Assembly: GCA_963789785.1 (NCBI GenBank)
Contig: CAWBNC010000034.1
Location: 34,312-98,311 of the forward strand
DNA from: JAEULH01 sp963789785
GTDB lineage: Bacteria > Pseudomonadota > Alphaproteobacteria > Rhodospirillales > Defluviicoccaceae
Direction of reading: 5' to 3'
DNA length: 64,000 nt
This document shows, in pieces, positions 18,311-32,279 of the stretch (position 1 is the first letter of the stretch; each line of letters opens with the position of its first letter). The notes under the pieces are model-generated. The model saw nothing but the letters and a program-made list of their open reading frames with translations. It did no database searches and was not told the origin of the DNA. A program made the translations under genes and the position numbers.

Positions 18311-20545
18311 TCAGAGAAAGCTGTAGGGATCGATATCGACCTGAACGCGAACGCTTGCCGGCAGGCGCGTCGCCGCAAGCCAGCGGCGGACCAGCGGCGG
18401 GACGGCGACGGCGCGGCCGGCGTGAAGCAGCAGGCGTTGACGATGACGACCGCGCAGCAGCGCCAGCGGCGCCGGCGCCGGGCCGAAGACGCGCACGCCG
18501 TCATGGTCCGGCGCACTGTCGGCCAGCGCCCCGGCCGCCGCTTCGACCGCAGCCGCGTCGGCGCCGGAAACGATCAGCGCCGCGAGTCGGCCATAGGGCG
18601 GCATCTCCGCCTCGCGCCGGCCGGCCTCTTCGGCGGCGAGGAAGCGGGCGCGGTCGCCGGAGGCCAGAGCCGTCATCACCGGGTGGTGCGGCATCGTCGT
18701 CTGCACCAGCGCCCGGCCGGGCCGATCCCCGCGGCCGGCGCGGCCGGCGGCCTGGTAGAGAAGCTGGAACGTCCGCTCAGCGGCGCGCAGGTCGCCGCCG
18801 GCAAGACCGAGATCGGCATCGACGACACCCACCAGCGTCAGATGCGGGAAATGATACCCCTTGGCGATAATCTGGGTGCCGATGACGATGTCGATCTCGC
18901 GCGCCTCCATCCGCTGGACCAGGTCCGCCGTCGCGCTCGGGCCGGGCAGCGTGTCGCTGGTCGCAAGACAGACCCGAGCGTCCGGAAACACCCGCGCGAC
19001 TTCCTCGGCGAGCCGCTCGACCCCAGGACCGCAGGCGGCCAGCGAGTCGGCGGCGCCGCAATCCGGGCAGGCGTCGGGCAGGGGCGCGCCATGGCCGCAG
19101 TGATGACAAAGCATCCGCCCGGCGAGCCGGTGCTCGACCAGCCAGGCGCTGCACCAGGTGCACGCCAGACGATGACCGCAGGCGCGGCACAACGTCAGCG
19201 GAGCGTAGCCGCGCCGGTTGAGGAAAAGCAGGGCCTGCGAGCCCGCGGCCAGACTCGCGGTTACGGCGGTCTGCATCGCGGGTGCAAGCCAGGCGCCGCG
19301 GGCGGGGCGATCCCTGCGCAGATCGATGAGCTCGACCCCCGGCATCGCCGCGCCGCCATGGCGCGCCGGCAGCAGCACGGACGCGTAACGACCGGCGCGG
19401 ACATTGACGACGGTTTCCAGCGACGGCGTCGCCGAAACCAGACAAACCGGGATGTCGCCAAGCCGCGCGCGCACCACCGCCATATCGCGGGCATTGTACG
19501 GAACGCCGTCTTCCTGTTTGTACGAGGCATCGTGTTCCTCATCGATAACGATAAGGCTCAGCGCCGCGAATGGCAGGAACAGGGCCGACCGCGCGCCGAC
19601 GACGACCCTCGCCCGCCCCTCGGCGACCTCGCGCCACGTCCGCCGCCGCTCGGCCCGGCCAAGATCGGAGTGCCAGGCGTGGGGATCGGCGCCGAAGCGG
19701 GCGCCGAAGCGGGCGAACCACTGCGCGCCCAGCGCGATCTCAGGCAAGAGGACGAGAACCTGCCCGCCGGCGGCCAAGGCAGCGGCGATGGCCTCGAAGT
19801 AGACTTCGGTCTTTCCCGATCCCGGAACTCCGTCGACAAGGGTCACCGAGAAGCCGCCGGCGAGAGCCGTGCACAGCCGATCCGCCGCCTGCGCCTGGTC
19901 GGGCGAAAGAACCGGCCCCGGCGGCGGCGAGCCGAAGGGTCTGCCGCTCCCCGCCCCCGCGACCGCCGCGTCGGGTTGGACCGCCGTGACGACAAACCCC
20001 GCTTCGGCCATGCTCCTGACGACGCCCGCGCCGACGCCGGCCTCCCGTGCGAGCTCGGCGGCGCCGCGCACACGGCCGTCCGCGAGCACCGCGAGTACAC
20101 GGCTCCGCGTCGCGGTCAGACGAAGCGGCATCCGCGCCGCAGAGTCGTTCGCGCCGCTCGCCCCGGTCTCGGGCAGGGCATAAAGCGGCGCGGCTCGCGG
20201 CGGGCGCAGGGCCTCGGGCACGCTCATGATCATCCGCAGAACGGCGCCGCGCGGCTGCACGGTATAGGCCGCGACCCAGTCGACAAAGCGGCGCGCGATC
20301 GAGGAGAGCGGCGGCACGTCGCAGCGATGACGAATCTCCCGAACCCGCGATTCGTCGACATTGCCTTCGCCCGGCCCCCAGACAACCCCGGATAGCCGCC
20401 GCGAGCCCAGCGGCACCTCGACGAAGGCGCCATCTTCGATATGCAGGTCCGCCGGTACCCGATAATCGTAAGGGACGGGCAGAGCGAGCGGCAGGAGCAC
20501 CGCGACCCGGTCGCCGGCCGCGTACAAGCGTGATGTTTTCGACAC
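18311..20545 (-). CDS. priA: Primosomal protein N', replication restart helicase PriA
   Basis: 3'-to-5' DNA helicase that reloads the replisome at stalled forks. 744 residues. An N-terminal 3'-BD domain (AVLLPLALPVPYDYRVP) is followed by Walker A GVPGSGKTEVYF (about 239-250), DEEH box (335-338), and SATPSLETV. The zinc-binding insert is CRACGHRLACTWC and CHHCGHGAPLPDACPDCG, with all eight cysteines seen. Helicase motifs GTQIIAKGYHFPHLTLVGVV and QAAGRAGRGDRPGRALVQT follow. The gene is intact and divergent from the DUF484 gene. Confidence 0.97.
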   Translation of the reverse strand: MSKTSRLYAAGDRVAVLLPLALPVPYDYRVPADLHIEDGAFVEVPLGSRRLSGVVWGPGEGNVDESRVREIRHRCDVPPLSSIARRFVDWVAAYTVQPRGAVLRMIMSVPEALRPPRAAPLYALPETGASGANDSAARMPLRLTATRSRVLAVLADGRVRGAAELAREAGVGAGVVRSMAEAGFVVTAVQPDAAVAGAGSGRPFGSPPPGPVLSPDQAQAADRLCTALAGGFSVTLVDGVPGSGKTEVYFEAIAAALAAGGQVLVLLPEIALGAQWFARFGARFGADPHAWHSDLGRAERRRTWREVAEGRARVVVGARSALFLPFAALSLIVIDEEHDASYKQEDGVPYNARDMAVVRARLGDIPVCLVSATPSLETVVNVRAGRYASVLLPARHGGAAMPGVELIDLRRDRPARGAWLAPAMQTAVTASLAAGSQALLFLNRRGYAPLTLCRACGHRLACTWCSAWLVEHRLAGRMLCHHCGHGAPLPDACPDCGAADSLAACGPGVERLAEEVARVFPDARVCLATSDTLPGPSATADLVQRMEAREIDIVIGTQIIAKGYHFPHLTLVGVVDADLGLAGGDLRAAERTFQLLYQAAGRAGRGDRPGRALVQTTMPHHPVMTALASGDRARFLAAEEAGRREAEMPPYGRLAALIVSGADAAAVEAAAGALADSAPDHDGVRVFGPAPAPLALLRGRHRQRLLLHAGRAVAVPPLVRRWLAATRLPASVRVQVDIDPYSFL

Positions 20546-20620
20546 TATTGAGTTGCCTTCCTACATCATGCTCATGATTCACATTAACAACGCGTAATCC
20601 GCTCTGGTATACGCGGTTGT

Positions 20621-21346
20621 ATGACACAATCGATCGATACCGGCGAGATCGGCGGCAAGACGGCGAGCGGCGGCGAGATGACCGCCGATCAGGTTGTCCA
20701 CTATCTCCGCCAGAATCCGGAGTTCCTGCTCGTCCAGCCGGATCTGCTGCACGAACTGGCACCGCCGCCACGGTGGACCGGCGACACCGTCGTCGACTTC
20801 CAGCGGTTCATGGTCGACATGCTGCGCGGCGAGATCGCCGGCCTGCGCGACTGCACCAGCGCGGTGATCGAAACCAGCCGGACCAACATGAGCGTCCAGG
20901 CGCAGACCCACGCGGCGGCGCTCTCGCTGCTGGCGGCTGCCGGCATGGACGAATTGATACGGATCATCGGCGAAGACCTGCCGATTCTTCTGGGGGTCGA
21001 CGCGGCGACGCTTGCCTTCGAGCCGCTCCCCGCGATCGACGCGGCGGTGACGACGATCTGCCGGCTCGAGGCCGGGGGGGTCGACATGCTCGTCGGCGAA
21101 GGACGCGAAACCCGTCTGATCGAGAAGCTCGGAGTCGACGGGGTGCCGTTCGCCGCGGCCGAGCCGCCGGTCCGTTCGGCGGCGCTCGCCCGCTTGACCC
21201 TGCGCGGTTCGGAGGCGCAAGGTCTTATTGCCTTGGGCGGCTACGAGGAGGGCCTCTTCAGGCCGGACCAGGGCACGGACCTGTTGGAGTTTCTGGCGCG
21301 GATCGTCGAAGTGTGCCTGCACCGGCTTCTGCCCCATCCAAGCTGA
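20621..21346 (+). CDS. DUF484-family protein
   Basis: 241 residues. The N-terminal helix VVHYLRQNPEFLLVQPDLL and the GAF-like C-terminal region (VDAATLAFEPLPAI, GLIALGGYEEGLFRPDQGTD) are typical of DUF484, which is commonly found directly upstream of xerC. Biochemical role unknown. Its 3' end overlaps the proposed xerC start by 34 bases, so the two are probably co-expressed. Confidence 0.88.
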   Translation: MTQSIDTGEIGGKTASGGEMTADQVVHYLRQNPEFLLVQPDLLHELAPPPRWTGDTVVDFQRFMVDMLRGEIAGLRDCTSAVIETSRTNMSVQAQTHAAALSLLAAAGMDELIRIIGEDLPILLGVDAATLAFEPLPAIDAAVTTICRLEAGGVDMLVGEGRETRLIEKLGVDGVPFAAAEPPVRSAALARLTLRGSEAQGLIALGGYEEGLFRPDQGTDLLEFLARIVEVCLHRLLPHPS

Positions 21347-22275
21347 GCGGCATCGCCGGCGACGAAGCGGTCGTCGCCGCGGTCGAAGCCTGGCGAGCTT
21401 GGCTGGCCAACGAGCGACGCGCTTCGGCGCACACGCTCGCAGCCTACGGCCGCGACCTGCGCGCCTTTCTCGACTTCCTCGCTGTCCACCTCGGCGCTCC
21501 GCCCACGCTGGCCGACCTCGACACCCTATCGCTCGGCGATTTTCGCGCATTTCTTGCGGCGCGCGCCGGGGCCGGGCTCCTGCCCAGTTCGCGCGCGCGC
21601 AATCTGGCCACGATCCGGGGCTTCTTCCGCTTTCTCGAGCGCAACGGCCTCGGCGGCAACCCCGCCGTCCGGCTGTTGCGCACGCCGAAGCTGGGAAGGA
21701 GCGTCCCCCGGGCGCTCCGAGTCGACGAGGCGCTGGCGTCGGTCGACACCGTCGTCGACCTCAGCGACGAGCCGTGGGTCGCCGCGCGCGATCGGGCGCT
21801 GCTGCTGCTGCTCTACGGCTGCGGCTTGCGCATCGGCGAGGCCTTGGCGCTGAACCGCCGCGATGCACCGCGGGGCGACAGCCTGATCGTCACCGGCAAG
21901 GGCGGCAAGCAGCGTCTGCTGCCGATCCTCCCGGTCGTCAGGGACGCCGTCGCCGACTACCTCTCCGTCTGTCCCTATCCGGGCGACGGCGCGGCACCGC
22001 TGTTCGTCGGGGTGCGCGGCGCACGCCTCGACCCGGCCGTCGTCCAGCGGCAGATGCGCCGGCTTCGCGTCGCTCTGGGCCTGCCGGAAACGGCGACGCC
22101 CCATGCGCTCCGACACAGCTTCGCCACCCATCTGCTCGCCGACGGCGGCGATCTGCGCACGATCCAGGAGCTGCTCGGCCACGCCTCGCTGTCGACCACC
22201 CAGCGCTACACCGACGTCGATACCGCCCGCCTCGCCGCCGTCCACCGCCGCGCCCACCCACGGGCGAAGAAGTAG
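21313..22275 (+). CDS. xerC: Tyrosine recombinase XerC
   Basis: Site-specific recombinase that, with XerD, resolves chromosome dimers at dif. About 320 residues. The SAM-like core-binding domain runs from AWRAWLANERRASAHTLAAY. The catalytic set is complete: Arg in GCGLRIGEAL, Lys in VTGKGGKQR, His and Arg in HALRHSFATHL, His in LLGHASLSTTQ, and nucleophile Tyr in RYTDVD. I propose the GTG at 21313, inside DUF484, as the start; the open frame continues far upstream only as a shadow. A start nearer the DUF484 stop would need a non-standard codon. Confidence 0.93.
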   Translation: MPAPASAPSKLSGIAGDEAVVAAVEAWRAWLANERRASAHTLAAYGRDLRAFLDFLAVHLGAPPTLADLDTLSLGDFRAFLAARAGAGLLPSSRARNLATIRGFFRFLERNGLGGNPAVRLLRTPKLGRSVPRALRVDEALASVDTVVDLSDEPWVAARDRALLLLLYGCGLRIGEALALNRRDAPRGDSLIVTGKGGKQRLLPILPVVRDAVADYLSVCPYPGDGAAPLFVGVRGARLDPAVVQRQMRRLRVALGLPETATPHALRHSFATHLLADGGDLRTIQELLGHASLSTTQRYTDVDTARLAAVHRRAHPRAKK

Positions 22276-22407
22276 CCTCGGCCAACGCTGCGACCGCCGG
22301 TTACGTCACCAGCGGACCTTGCCCTGCCCTGCTTGCAGCCTCTCACGGCGTCCGCTACTCCTTATGCCTGAGCGCAGCAACAAGCGCCGCTGGACGGAGT
22401 GGAAGTG

Positions 22408-22620
22408 GTGAAGTACAGGGTGCTGATCGAACCGGACGAAGACGGTGTGTTCGTCGCGCACGTGCCCGCGCTGCCTGGTTGCATTTCGCAGGGGTCATCC
22501 CGGGACGAGGCTTTGACGAACATCCGCGAAGCGATCGAGGGATATGTCGAAAGCCTTCGCGCTCACGATGACCCCACTCCGCCCGCCATTTCCGAGGAGA
22601 TCGTCGAGGTCGCCATGTGA
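22408..22620 (+). CDS. hicB: HicB-family antitoxin-like protein
   Basis: About 70 residues forming the HicB partial RNase-H-like fold: KYRVLIEPDEDGVFVAHVPA, LPGCISQGSSRDEALTNIRE, AIEGYVESL. The GTG at 22408 has GGAG about 8 bases upstream; another GTG at 22399 is possible. In HicAB loci the antitoxin neutralises the HicA mRNA interferase. Here the expected downstream hicA is reduced to a stub, so this is an orphan antitoxin. No separate DNA-binding domain is seen. Confidence 0.85.
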   Translation: MKYRVLIEPDEDGVFVAHVPALPGCISQGSSRDEALTNIREAIEGYVESLRAHDDPTPPAISEEIVEVAM

Positions 22621-22660
22621 GCGCCTTACCGGTTCTGTCCGGCCAGGAACTGGTGCACGG
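22617..22660 (+). pseudogene. 5' stub of a hicA toxin gene
   Basis: A GTG overlapping the hicB stop (ATGTGAGC) opens a frame reading VSALPVLSGQELV. This matches the usual HicA N-terminus (xxLPxLSGxEL). The similarity stops there, at the 3' end of the convergent MFS gene. The dsRBD-like toxin body with its catalytic His is absent. Confidence 0.6.
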
Positions 22661-23908
22661 TCAAGTCTTCGCCCCGCCGCCGGCCGAGAGACGCAGGACG
22701 AGCGGGCCGAGCAGGCCGAATGCGGCGACCGCGGCAAAGGCCACGCCCCATGAGCCCGCGCTCGCTCCGCCGCCGGTGGCGTCCAGCACCGCGCCAAAGA
22801 CGATCGGGCTGATCGCCGCGGTGCCAAAGCCGGTAAAAGCGAGGACCGCCATCGTCGCGCCCTGGCGTCCGGGCTGAGCGGCACCCAGAGCCCCCGCGAT
22901 CAGAGCGGCGGAATCGAGCTGGATGAACGCGCTGTAGACCAACGCGAGAGCAACGAGGGCGCCATAGGCCAGCGGCGCGGCAAAGCCGATGCCGGCCGCG
23001 ACGGCCGCCGATGCGAACATGACGGTCGTAATGGTGCGCACCCGGCCGAAGCGCAGGCAGAGCTCGTTGCCGCCGATGCTGGCGGCGACGGCAACGAGTC
23101 CGCTCAGCATGCCGACGTTGGTCGGATTGGGCCAGCCGCCGGTCCCCGCTCCCGTCAGGATCAGGCTGAAGGCGAGGAAGGCGACGACCCACGAGCGCAG
23201 GACGAACAATTCCCCGCAGTGGACGCCGTAGCCGAGGACGTAGCCCATGGCCCGGCGGTTGGTCAGCACCGGGCGGAAATCGAGCAGACGCCGCACCGGT
23301 TCGGCCGGGACAGGCCGGACCCGTGGAAGCGCTGCGACCATCCCGGCGGCGACGATTGCGCAACCGGCGGCAACGATGAAGACACGCGGCCAGCCGAACG
23401 CGGACGAGAGCTTGCCGGCGAGAAAGAAAGAGGCCGCGGTGCCGAAGGAGAAGCTGGAGGTGTAGAAGGATATGGCGCGCGACTGGCGCGGCCCGCGGTA
23501 GCGATCGACCAGCACACGCAGGCCGGGCATGTAGGTTGCCGCCAGCGCAACGCCAGCCAAGGCGCGAAAAACCATCGCGCTCCAGAACCCAGTCGCGGCG
23601 TAGGCGAAGCCCGCGGCCGAGATGGCGGCGAGCAGGGCGCCGAAGAGATAGATGCGGCGCGCGTCGATGCGATCGGTCACGGCGACAAGAACGGGGACCG
23701 CGCCGGCATAGGCTGCGAAGTAGATGCCGGCGATCCACCCGGCCCGGGTGTTGGACAGCGTCCAGGCGTCGACGAACGTGGGCAGGAGCGCCGGGAAGGC
23801 GAAGACCCCGACCATGGTCAGGACCTCCGCGAGGCAAAGTGCGGGCAGGAGTAGCGCGCTCCCGGCTGGCTCCGCGCCGCCGGGTCCGCCCCCGGCCGCC
23901 GCGCTCAC
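22661..23908 (-). CDS. MFS transporter
   Basis: Major facilitator superfamily permease of 415 residues with 12 hydrophobic segments. The loop 2-3 region reads AVTDRIDARRIYLFGALLAA, a variant of the G-x3-D-R-x-G-R motif, and the segment 4-5 region has FRALAGVALAATYMPGLRVL. The start is a GTG at 23908 that overlaps the stop of the preceding small gene (GTGA), so the two are co-translated. The 3' end abuts the hicA stub. Substrate unknown. Confidence 0.85.
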   Translation of the reverse strand: MSAAAGGGPGGAEPAGSALLLPALCLAEVLTMVGVFAFPALLPTFVDAWTLSNTRAGWIAGIYFAAYAGAVPVLVAVTDRIDARRIYLFGALLAAISAAGFAYAATGFWSAMVFRALAGVALAATYMPGLRVLVDRYRGPRQSRAISFYTSSFSFGTAASFFLAGKLSSAFGWPRVFIVAAGCAIVAAGMVAALPRVRPVPAEPVRRLLDFRPVLTNRRAMGYVLGYGVHCGELFVLRSWVVAFLAFSLILTGAGTGGWPNPTNVGMLSGLVAVAASIGGNELCLRFGRVRTITTVMFASAAVAAGIGFAAPLAYGALVALALVYSAFIQLDSAALIAGALGAAQPGRQGATMAVLAFTGFGTAAISPIVFGAVLDATGGGASAGSWGVAFAAVAAFGLLGPLVLRLSAGGGAKT

Positions 23909-24159
23909 TCGCCGTGCCCGGGCGTGATCCGCGAGATCAGGCTATCGGCCCGGGCCTGCGCCCGGTCGAGGATCGACCCCAGCTTCGGGTAGCGTCGGCG
24001 CAGGCGCTCCAGCTTGTCTTGCACCCACGGCGACTCCGGCGCGATCAGGATGAAGCCGATGGCAAGGAACAGGATGCCCTGGAGGAAGGGCAGGAACAAC
24101 CCGAGAACGCCGAGGACGATGAATATCCAGCCGAGGACGAGCCGGATGATCCGCTTCAT
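23905..24159 (-). CDS. Small two-helix membrane protein (PGPGW / DUF454-like)
   Basis: 84 residues. Two adjacent hydrophobic segments (VLGWIFIVLGVLGLFLPFL, QGILFLAIGFILIA) are followed by a basic amphipathic tail with ERLRRRYPKL. The layout is like PGPGW or DUF454 proteins but the exact signature is not clear. I chose the ATG at 24159 because the hydrophobic domain begins there. Its stop overlaps the GTG of the MFS gene by four bases. Function unknown. Confidence 0.65.
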   Translation of the reverse strand: MKRIIRLVLGWIFIVLGVLGLFLPFLQGILFLAIGFILIAPESPWVQDKLERLRRRYPKLGSILDRAQARADSLISRITPGHGE

Positions 24160-24255
24160 GGGCACATGTTCCCCACGACCCTGACGCCCATGGATTGCAA
24201 CGCCGCGTACCGCGACTCGCAATGGCGAGCTTCGTTCACCGTCTCAAATCTTGCG

Positions 24256-25725
24256 TTATTGCCAGCGGATGCGAAGCAACCCATAAGCGTGGCCGTAGCT
24301 GGCGCCGCTCAGATGTGGATCGCCCGGCTTGGCGACGGCGAGCGCCGCTTCCTTCACCGCCTCGCTCAGGCCCGGGTGACCGTGGCTGCTCCGCGCCACG
24401 TCCTCGGCCGACGCGCCGAACTCCATGGCGACGACGACCTCCTGGATCAGGTCGCCCGCCTGCGGCCCGACGATATGGCAGCCGAGGATGCGATCGGTCT
24501 TGGCGTCGGCGAGGATCTTGACGAAGCCGTCGGTCTCGGCGTTGCAGCGCGCCCGCGAGTTGGCGGTGAACGGGAACTTGCCGACCCGGTACTCGACCCC
24601 GTCGCCCTTGAGCTGCTCCTCGGTCCGGCCGACCGCGGCGACCTCCGGCCAAGTGTAGACCACCGACGGGATCGCCTCGTAGTTCACGTGCCCGGCCTGG
24701 CCGGCGATCAACTCGACCACCGCCACGCCTTCCTCCTCGGCCTTGTGCGCCAGCATCTTGCCGCCGATCACGTCGCCGATGGCGAAGATCCCGGCGACGT
24801 TGGTCTGGAAGTCGTGGTCGACCTTGACGAACCCGCGCTCGGTCAACTCGACGCCGACCCCTTCCAGGCCCAAGCCCGTCGACGAACGGCCGCCGGCCGA
24901 TGGAGACGAGAACGACATCGGCCTCCATCGTTTCCGCCTCGCCGCCGCTGCGCGGCTCGATGGTCAGCGCGACGCCGGAGTTGGTCAGCCGCGCCTCGGT
25001 GACCTTGGCGCCAAGGCTGAACTCCAGCCCCTGCTTCTGCAGGATCCGCTGCATCTGCTTGGCGACCTCGCCGTCCATGCCGGCGAGACACTGATCGAGG
25101 AACTCGACCACGGTGACCTTGGCGCCGAGCCGGCGCCAGACCGAGCCCAGCTCGATGCCGATGTAGCCGGCGCCGACGACGATCATCGTCTCCGGCACGC
25201 TCTGCAGGTCCAGCGCGCCGGTGGAGCTGACCACGCGCTTCTCGTCGACCTCGACGCCCGGCAGCGAGACGACCTCCGAGCCGGTCGCGATCAGGATGTT
25301 GTCGGCATTTCAGCGTCCGCGGCTCGCCGCCGTCTTCGGGCGTTACCGTGACCGTATCGGCGGCCGCGATCTCACCATGGCCGAGGACATGCTCGACCTT
25401 GTTCTTCTTGAACAGAAAGGCGACGCCCTGGGTCAGGTCGTGGACGACCTGGTCCTTGCGCTCGAGCATGGTCGGCAGATCGGCCTCGACGCCGTCCGAC
25501 CTTGACGCCGTGGCGGGCGAACTCGTGGGCGGCGGCCTCGAAATGGTGCGACGACTGGAGCAGCGCCTTCGACGGGATGCAGCCGACATTGAGGCAGGTG
25601 CCGCCGAGCGACGGCCGCTTCTCGACGCAGGCGACGCGCAGGCCGAGCTGCGCCGCGCGGATGGCGGCGACATAGCCGCCGGGGCCGGCGCCGATGACGA
25701 CGAGATCGTAGCTGTCGTTGCTCAT
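24256..25725 (-). CDS. lpdA: Dihydrolipoamide dehydrogenase (E3), with three apparent frameshifts
   Basis: Flavoprotein that reoxidises lipoyl groups of 2-oxo acid dehydrogenases with NAD. It starts MSNDSYDLVVIGAGPGGYVA with the FAD Rossmann motif, then the redox-active disulfide GGTCLNVGCIPSK, the NAD motif VVGAGYIGIELGSVW, FAIGDVIGG, and the catalytic His in ARSSHGHPGLSEAV. The frame changes near 25498, 25309 and 24872, each explainable by one extra base. Corrected length is about 488 residues, normal. AAGGAAG lies just upstream of the ATG. Adjacent to sucB, so it probably serves the 2-oxoglutarate dehydrogenase complex. Confidence 0.92.
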
Positions 25726-25760
25726 GAGCTTCCTTCCGTTGCGCGGCACGCGCGGTCGGC

Positions 25761-27108
25761 TCAGGCGTCGAGGAGAATGCGCTGCGGATCCTCGACGCAC
25801 TCCTTGACCCGGACCAGGAACGACACCGCCTCGCGGCCGTCGACGATGCGATGATCGTAGCTCAGCGCCAGATACATCATCGGCCGGGCCGCGAATGGAG
25901 CCGTCGGGCATGACCATCGGCCGCTGCTGGATCTTGTGCATGCCGAGAATGCCGGACTGGGGCGGGTTGAGGATCGGCGTCGACATCAGCGAGCCGAAGA
26001 CGCCGCCGTTGGTGATGGTGAACGTCCCGCCCTGCATCTCCTCGATGGCCGAGCTTGCCGTCGCGGGCGCGCCTGCCGAGGTCGCTGATCGCCTTCTCGA
26101 TGTCGGCGAAGCCGAGCGTGTCGGCATTCCGCACGACCGGAACGACCAGCCCGTTCGGCGAGGAGACCGCGATGGCGATGTCGTAGTGGTTCTTGTAGAC
26201 GATGTCGTCGCCGTCGATCTCGGCGTTGACGGCGGGAAACTCCCGCAGGGCGACGATGCAGGCCTTGACGAAGATCGACATGACGCCGAGCCGGGCGCCG
26301 TGCTTCTTCTCGAAGGCCTCGCGATACTGAGCTGCGCAGCGCGTTGGCCGCGGTCATGTCGGCCTCGTTGAAGGTCGTCAGCATCGCCGCGTTGTTCTGC
26401 GCGTCCTTCAGCCGGGCCGCGATCATCCGCCGCAACCGGGTCATCTTGACCCGTTCCTCGTCGGCCCCGGCGGGACGCGGCGGCGCCTTGGCCGCCGGCG
26501 CCTCCGGCGTCTTCGGACTTCGGCTTCCTTGGCCGCTTCCTTGGCCGCGGGAACGGCCGGCGCGCCCTTGGCCTGCGACTCGACGAATGCGAGAACGTCG
26601 CCCTTGGTCAGCCGGCCGTCCTTGCCGCTGCCCTGGATCTGCGCCGGGTCGAGCCCGTGCTCCTCGACCAGCTTGCGCACCGCCGGCGCCAGGGCCGCGG
26701 GCGCCGGACGTCCGCCCTCGGTTGGGCTCGGCGCCTTCTGCGTCGGTGTCGCCGCCTCCGGCTCGGCGGTTTGGTCGGCGGCGCCTGCTCGGTCTTGGGC
26801 GCCTCCTTTACCGGAGCCTCCTCCTTGGCCGGCGCCTTCTTTTTATCGGCCGCCGGCTTGGCCTTGCCATCGCCCTCGCCGATGGAGCCGAGAACCCCGC
26901 CGACCTCGACCTCGCTGCCTTCTTCGGCGGAGATGGCCTCAAGCGTTCCGCCCGAGGGCGCGTTGACCTCGACGGTAACCTTGTCGGTCTCCAGTTCGAC
27001 CAGCGCCTCGTCCGCCGCGACCGGATCGCCGACGGCCTTGAACCACTTCGCCACGGTTGCCTCGGTGACGGATTCGCCAAGCGTCGGTACGATGATGTCT
27101 GTCGCCAT
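25761..27108 (-). CDS. sucB: Dihydrolipoyl succinyltransferase (E2 of 2-oxoglutarate dehydrogenase), five apparent frameshifts
   Basis: Core of the 2-oxoglutarate dehydrogenase complex. The N-terminal lipoyl domain starts MATDIIVPTLGESVTEATVA, with the lipoylated Lys in ELETDKVTVEV. After an Ala/Pro/Lys linker comes the E3-binding domain (VRKLVEEHGLDPAQIQGSGK). The catalytic domain has NEADMTAANAL, MSIFVKACIVALREFPAVNA, GTFTITNGGVFGS and the active-site block LSYDHRIVDGREAVSF. It ends ILLDA at 25761. The frame changes near 26768, 26520, 26331, 26050 and 25892. Corrected length is about 447 residues. It lies between sucA and lpdA. Confidence 0.91.
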
Positions 27109-27137
27109 GAGTCCCGCCCAGGGTCAGTTGTCGCCGG

Positions 27138-30052
<2,915 letters not shown>

Positions 30053-30063
30053 GTCGTATGACG

Positions 30064-30086
30064 GGGCGCGGCCTTACGCCGCGCCC
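30064..30086. promoter_or_regulatory. Strong stem-loop between sucD and sucA
   Basis: GGGCGCGGC, loop CTTAC, GCCGCGCCC: a perfect 9-bp GC stem 41 bases after the sucD stop and 11 bases before the sucA start region. No U tract follows on the minus strand, so an mRNA-processing or stability element is more likely than a terminator. Confidence 0.5.
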
Positions 30087-30127
30087 GCCCTCCCGGTTCT
30101 TATTCTGTCGGCTATCCAGTATGTAAT

Positions 30128-31003
30128 CTATCCGCGCATGGCCGCCACCATCGTGCTGCCGATCTGCGGACGGCGATGGCGACACATGAATGCCGGCACT
30201 CTTGAACGCGTCGATCTTATCGCCCGCGGTTCCCTTACCGCCAGAGATAATGGCGCCGGCATGGCCCATGCGCCGGCCGGGCGGCGCCGTGACGCCGGCG
30301 ATGAAGCCGACGACCGGCTTTTTCGTCTTCGACTGCTTGATCAGGTCGGCCGCTTCCTCTTCGGCGGACCCGCCGATCTCGCCGATCATGACGATGCCTT
30401 CGGTGGCGCCGTCGGCCAGGAACATCTCCAGGCAGTCGACGAAGTTGGTGCCGTTGACCGGGTCGCCGCCGATGCCGATGCAGGTGGTCTGGCCCATGCC
30501 GGTCACCGTGGTCTGCGCGACCGCTTCGTAGGTGAGCGTGCCCGACCGCGAGACGACGCCGATCTTGCCCGGAGTATGAATGTGGCCCGGCATGATGCCG
30601 ATCTTGCACTGCCCGGGGGTGATCACGCCGGGACAGTTGGGGCCGACCAGCCGTGAGGCGGAGTTCTGCAAGGCGCGCTTGACCTTGAGCATGTCCATGA
30701 CCGGGATGCCTTCGGTAATGCACACGATCAGCTCGATCTCCGCGTCGATCGCCTCGAGCATGGCGTCGGCGGCGAACGGCGGCGGGACGTAGATCGCCGT
30801 GGCGTTGGCGCCGGTCGCTTTGACCGCCTGCTCGACCGTGTCGAACACCGGCAGGTCGAGGTGCTTGGTTCCGCCCTTGCCGGGGGTGACGCCGCCGACC
30901 ATCCGGGTGCCGTAGGCGATCGCCTGCTCGGAGTGGAACGTGCCCTGCGCGCCGGTGAAGCCCTGGCAGATAACCTTGGTTTCGGAGCTGACGAGCACGG
31001 GCA

Positions 31004-31004
<1 letters not shown>
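30128..31004 (-). CDS. sucD: Succinyl-CoA synthetase alpha subunit, frameshift near the C-terminus
   Basis: Catalytic subunit: forms phosphohistidine and binds CoA. It starts MPVLVSSETKVICQGFTGAQ. The phosphorylated His lies in the motif RRMGHAGAIISGGKGTA. It should end ...PSPSQIGSTMVAAMRG at a TAG at 30130-30128. One extra G near 30170 shifts the last ~14 codons into a long wrong frame. Corrected length is about 291 residues. Its ATG overlaps the sucC stop by one base (TAATG). Confidence 0.95.
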
Positions 31005-32173
<1,169 letters not shown>

Positions 32174-32279
32174 CCCGTCCTCACTTGTTTTTGCCCTTCC
32201 GTGCGCTGGTGACGACGCCTGGGCCGAAGCCGAAACGGGCCGCGGCGCCGGCGCCCCCGCCCCCGCGAGGTTCGGGCCG

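Noticed and set aside
18422..20395. 657-codon plus-strand open frame
   Set aside because: Antisense of priA, whose motifs are all intact on the minus strand.
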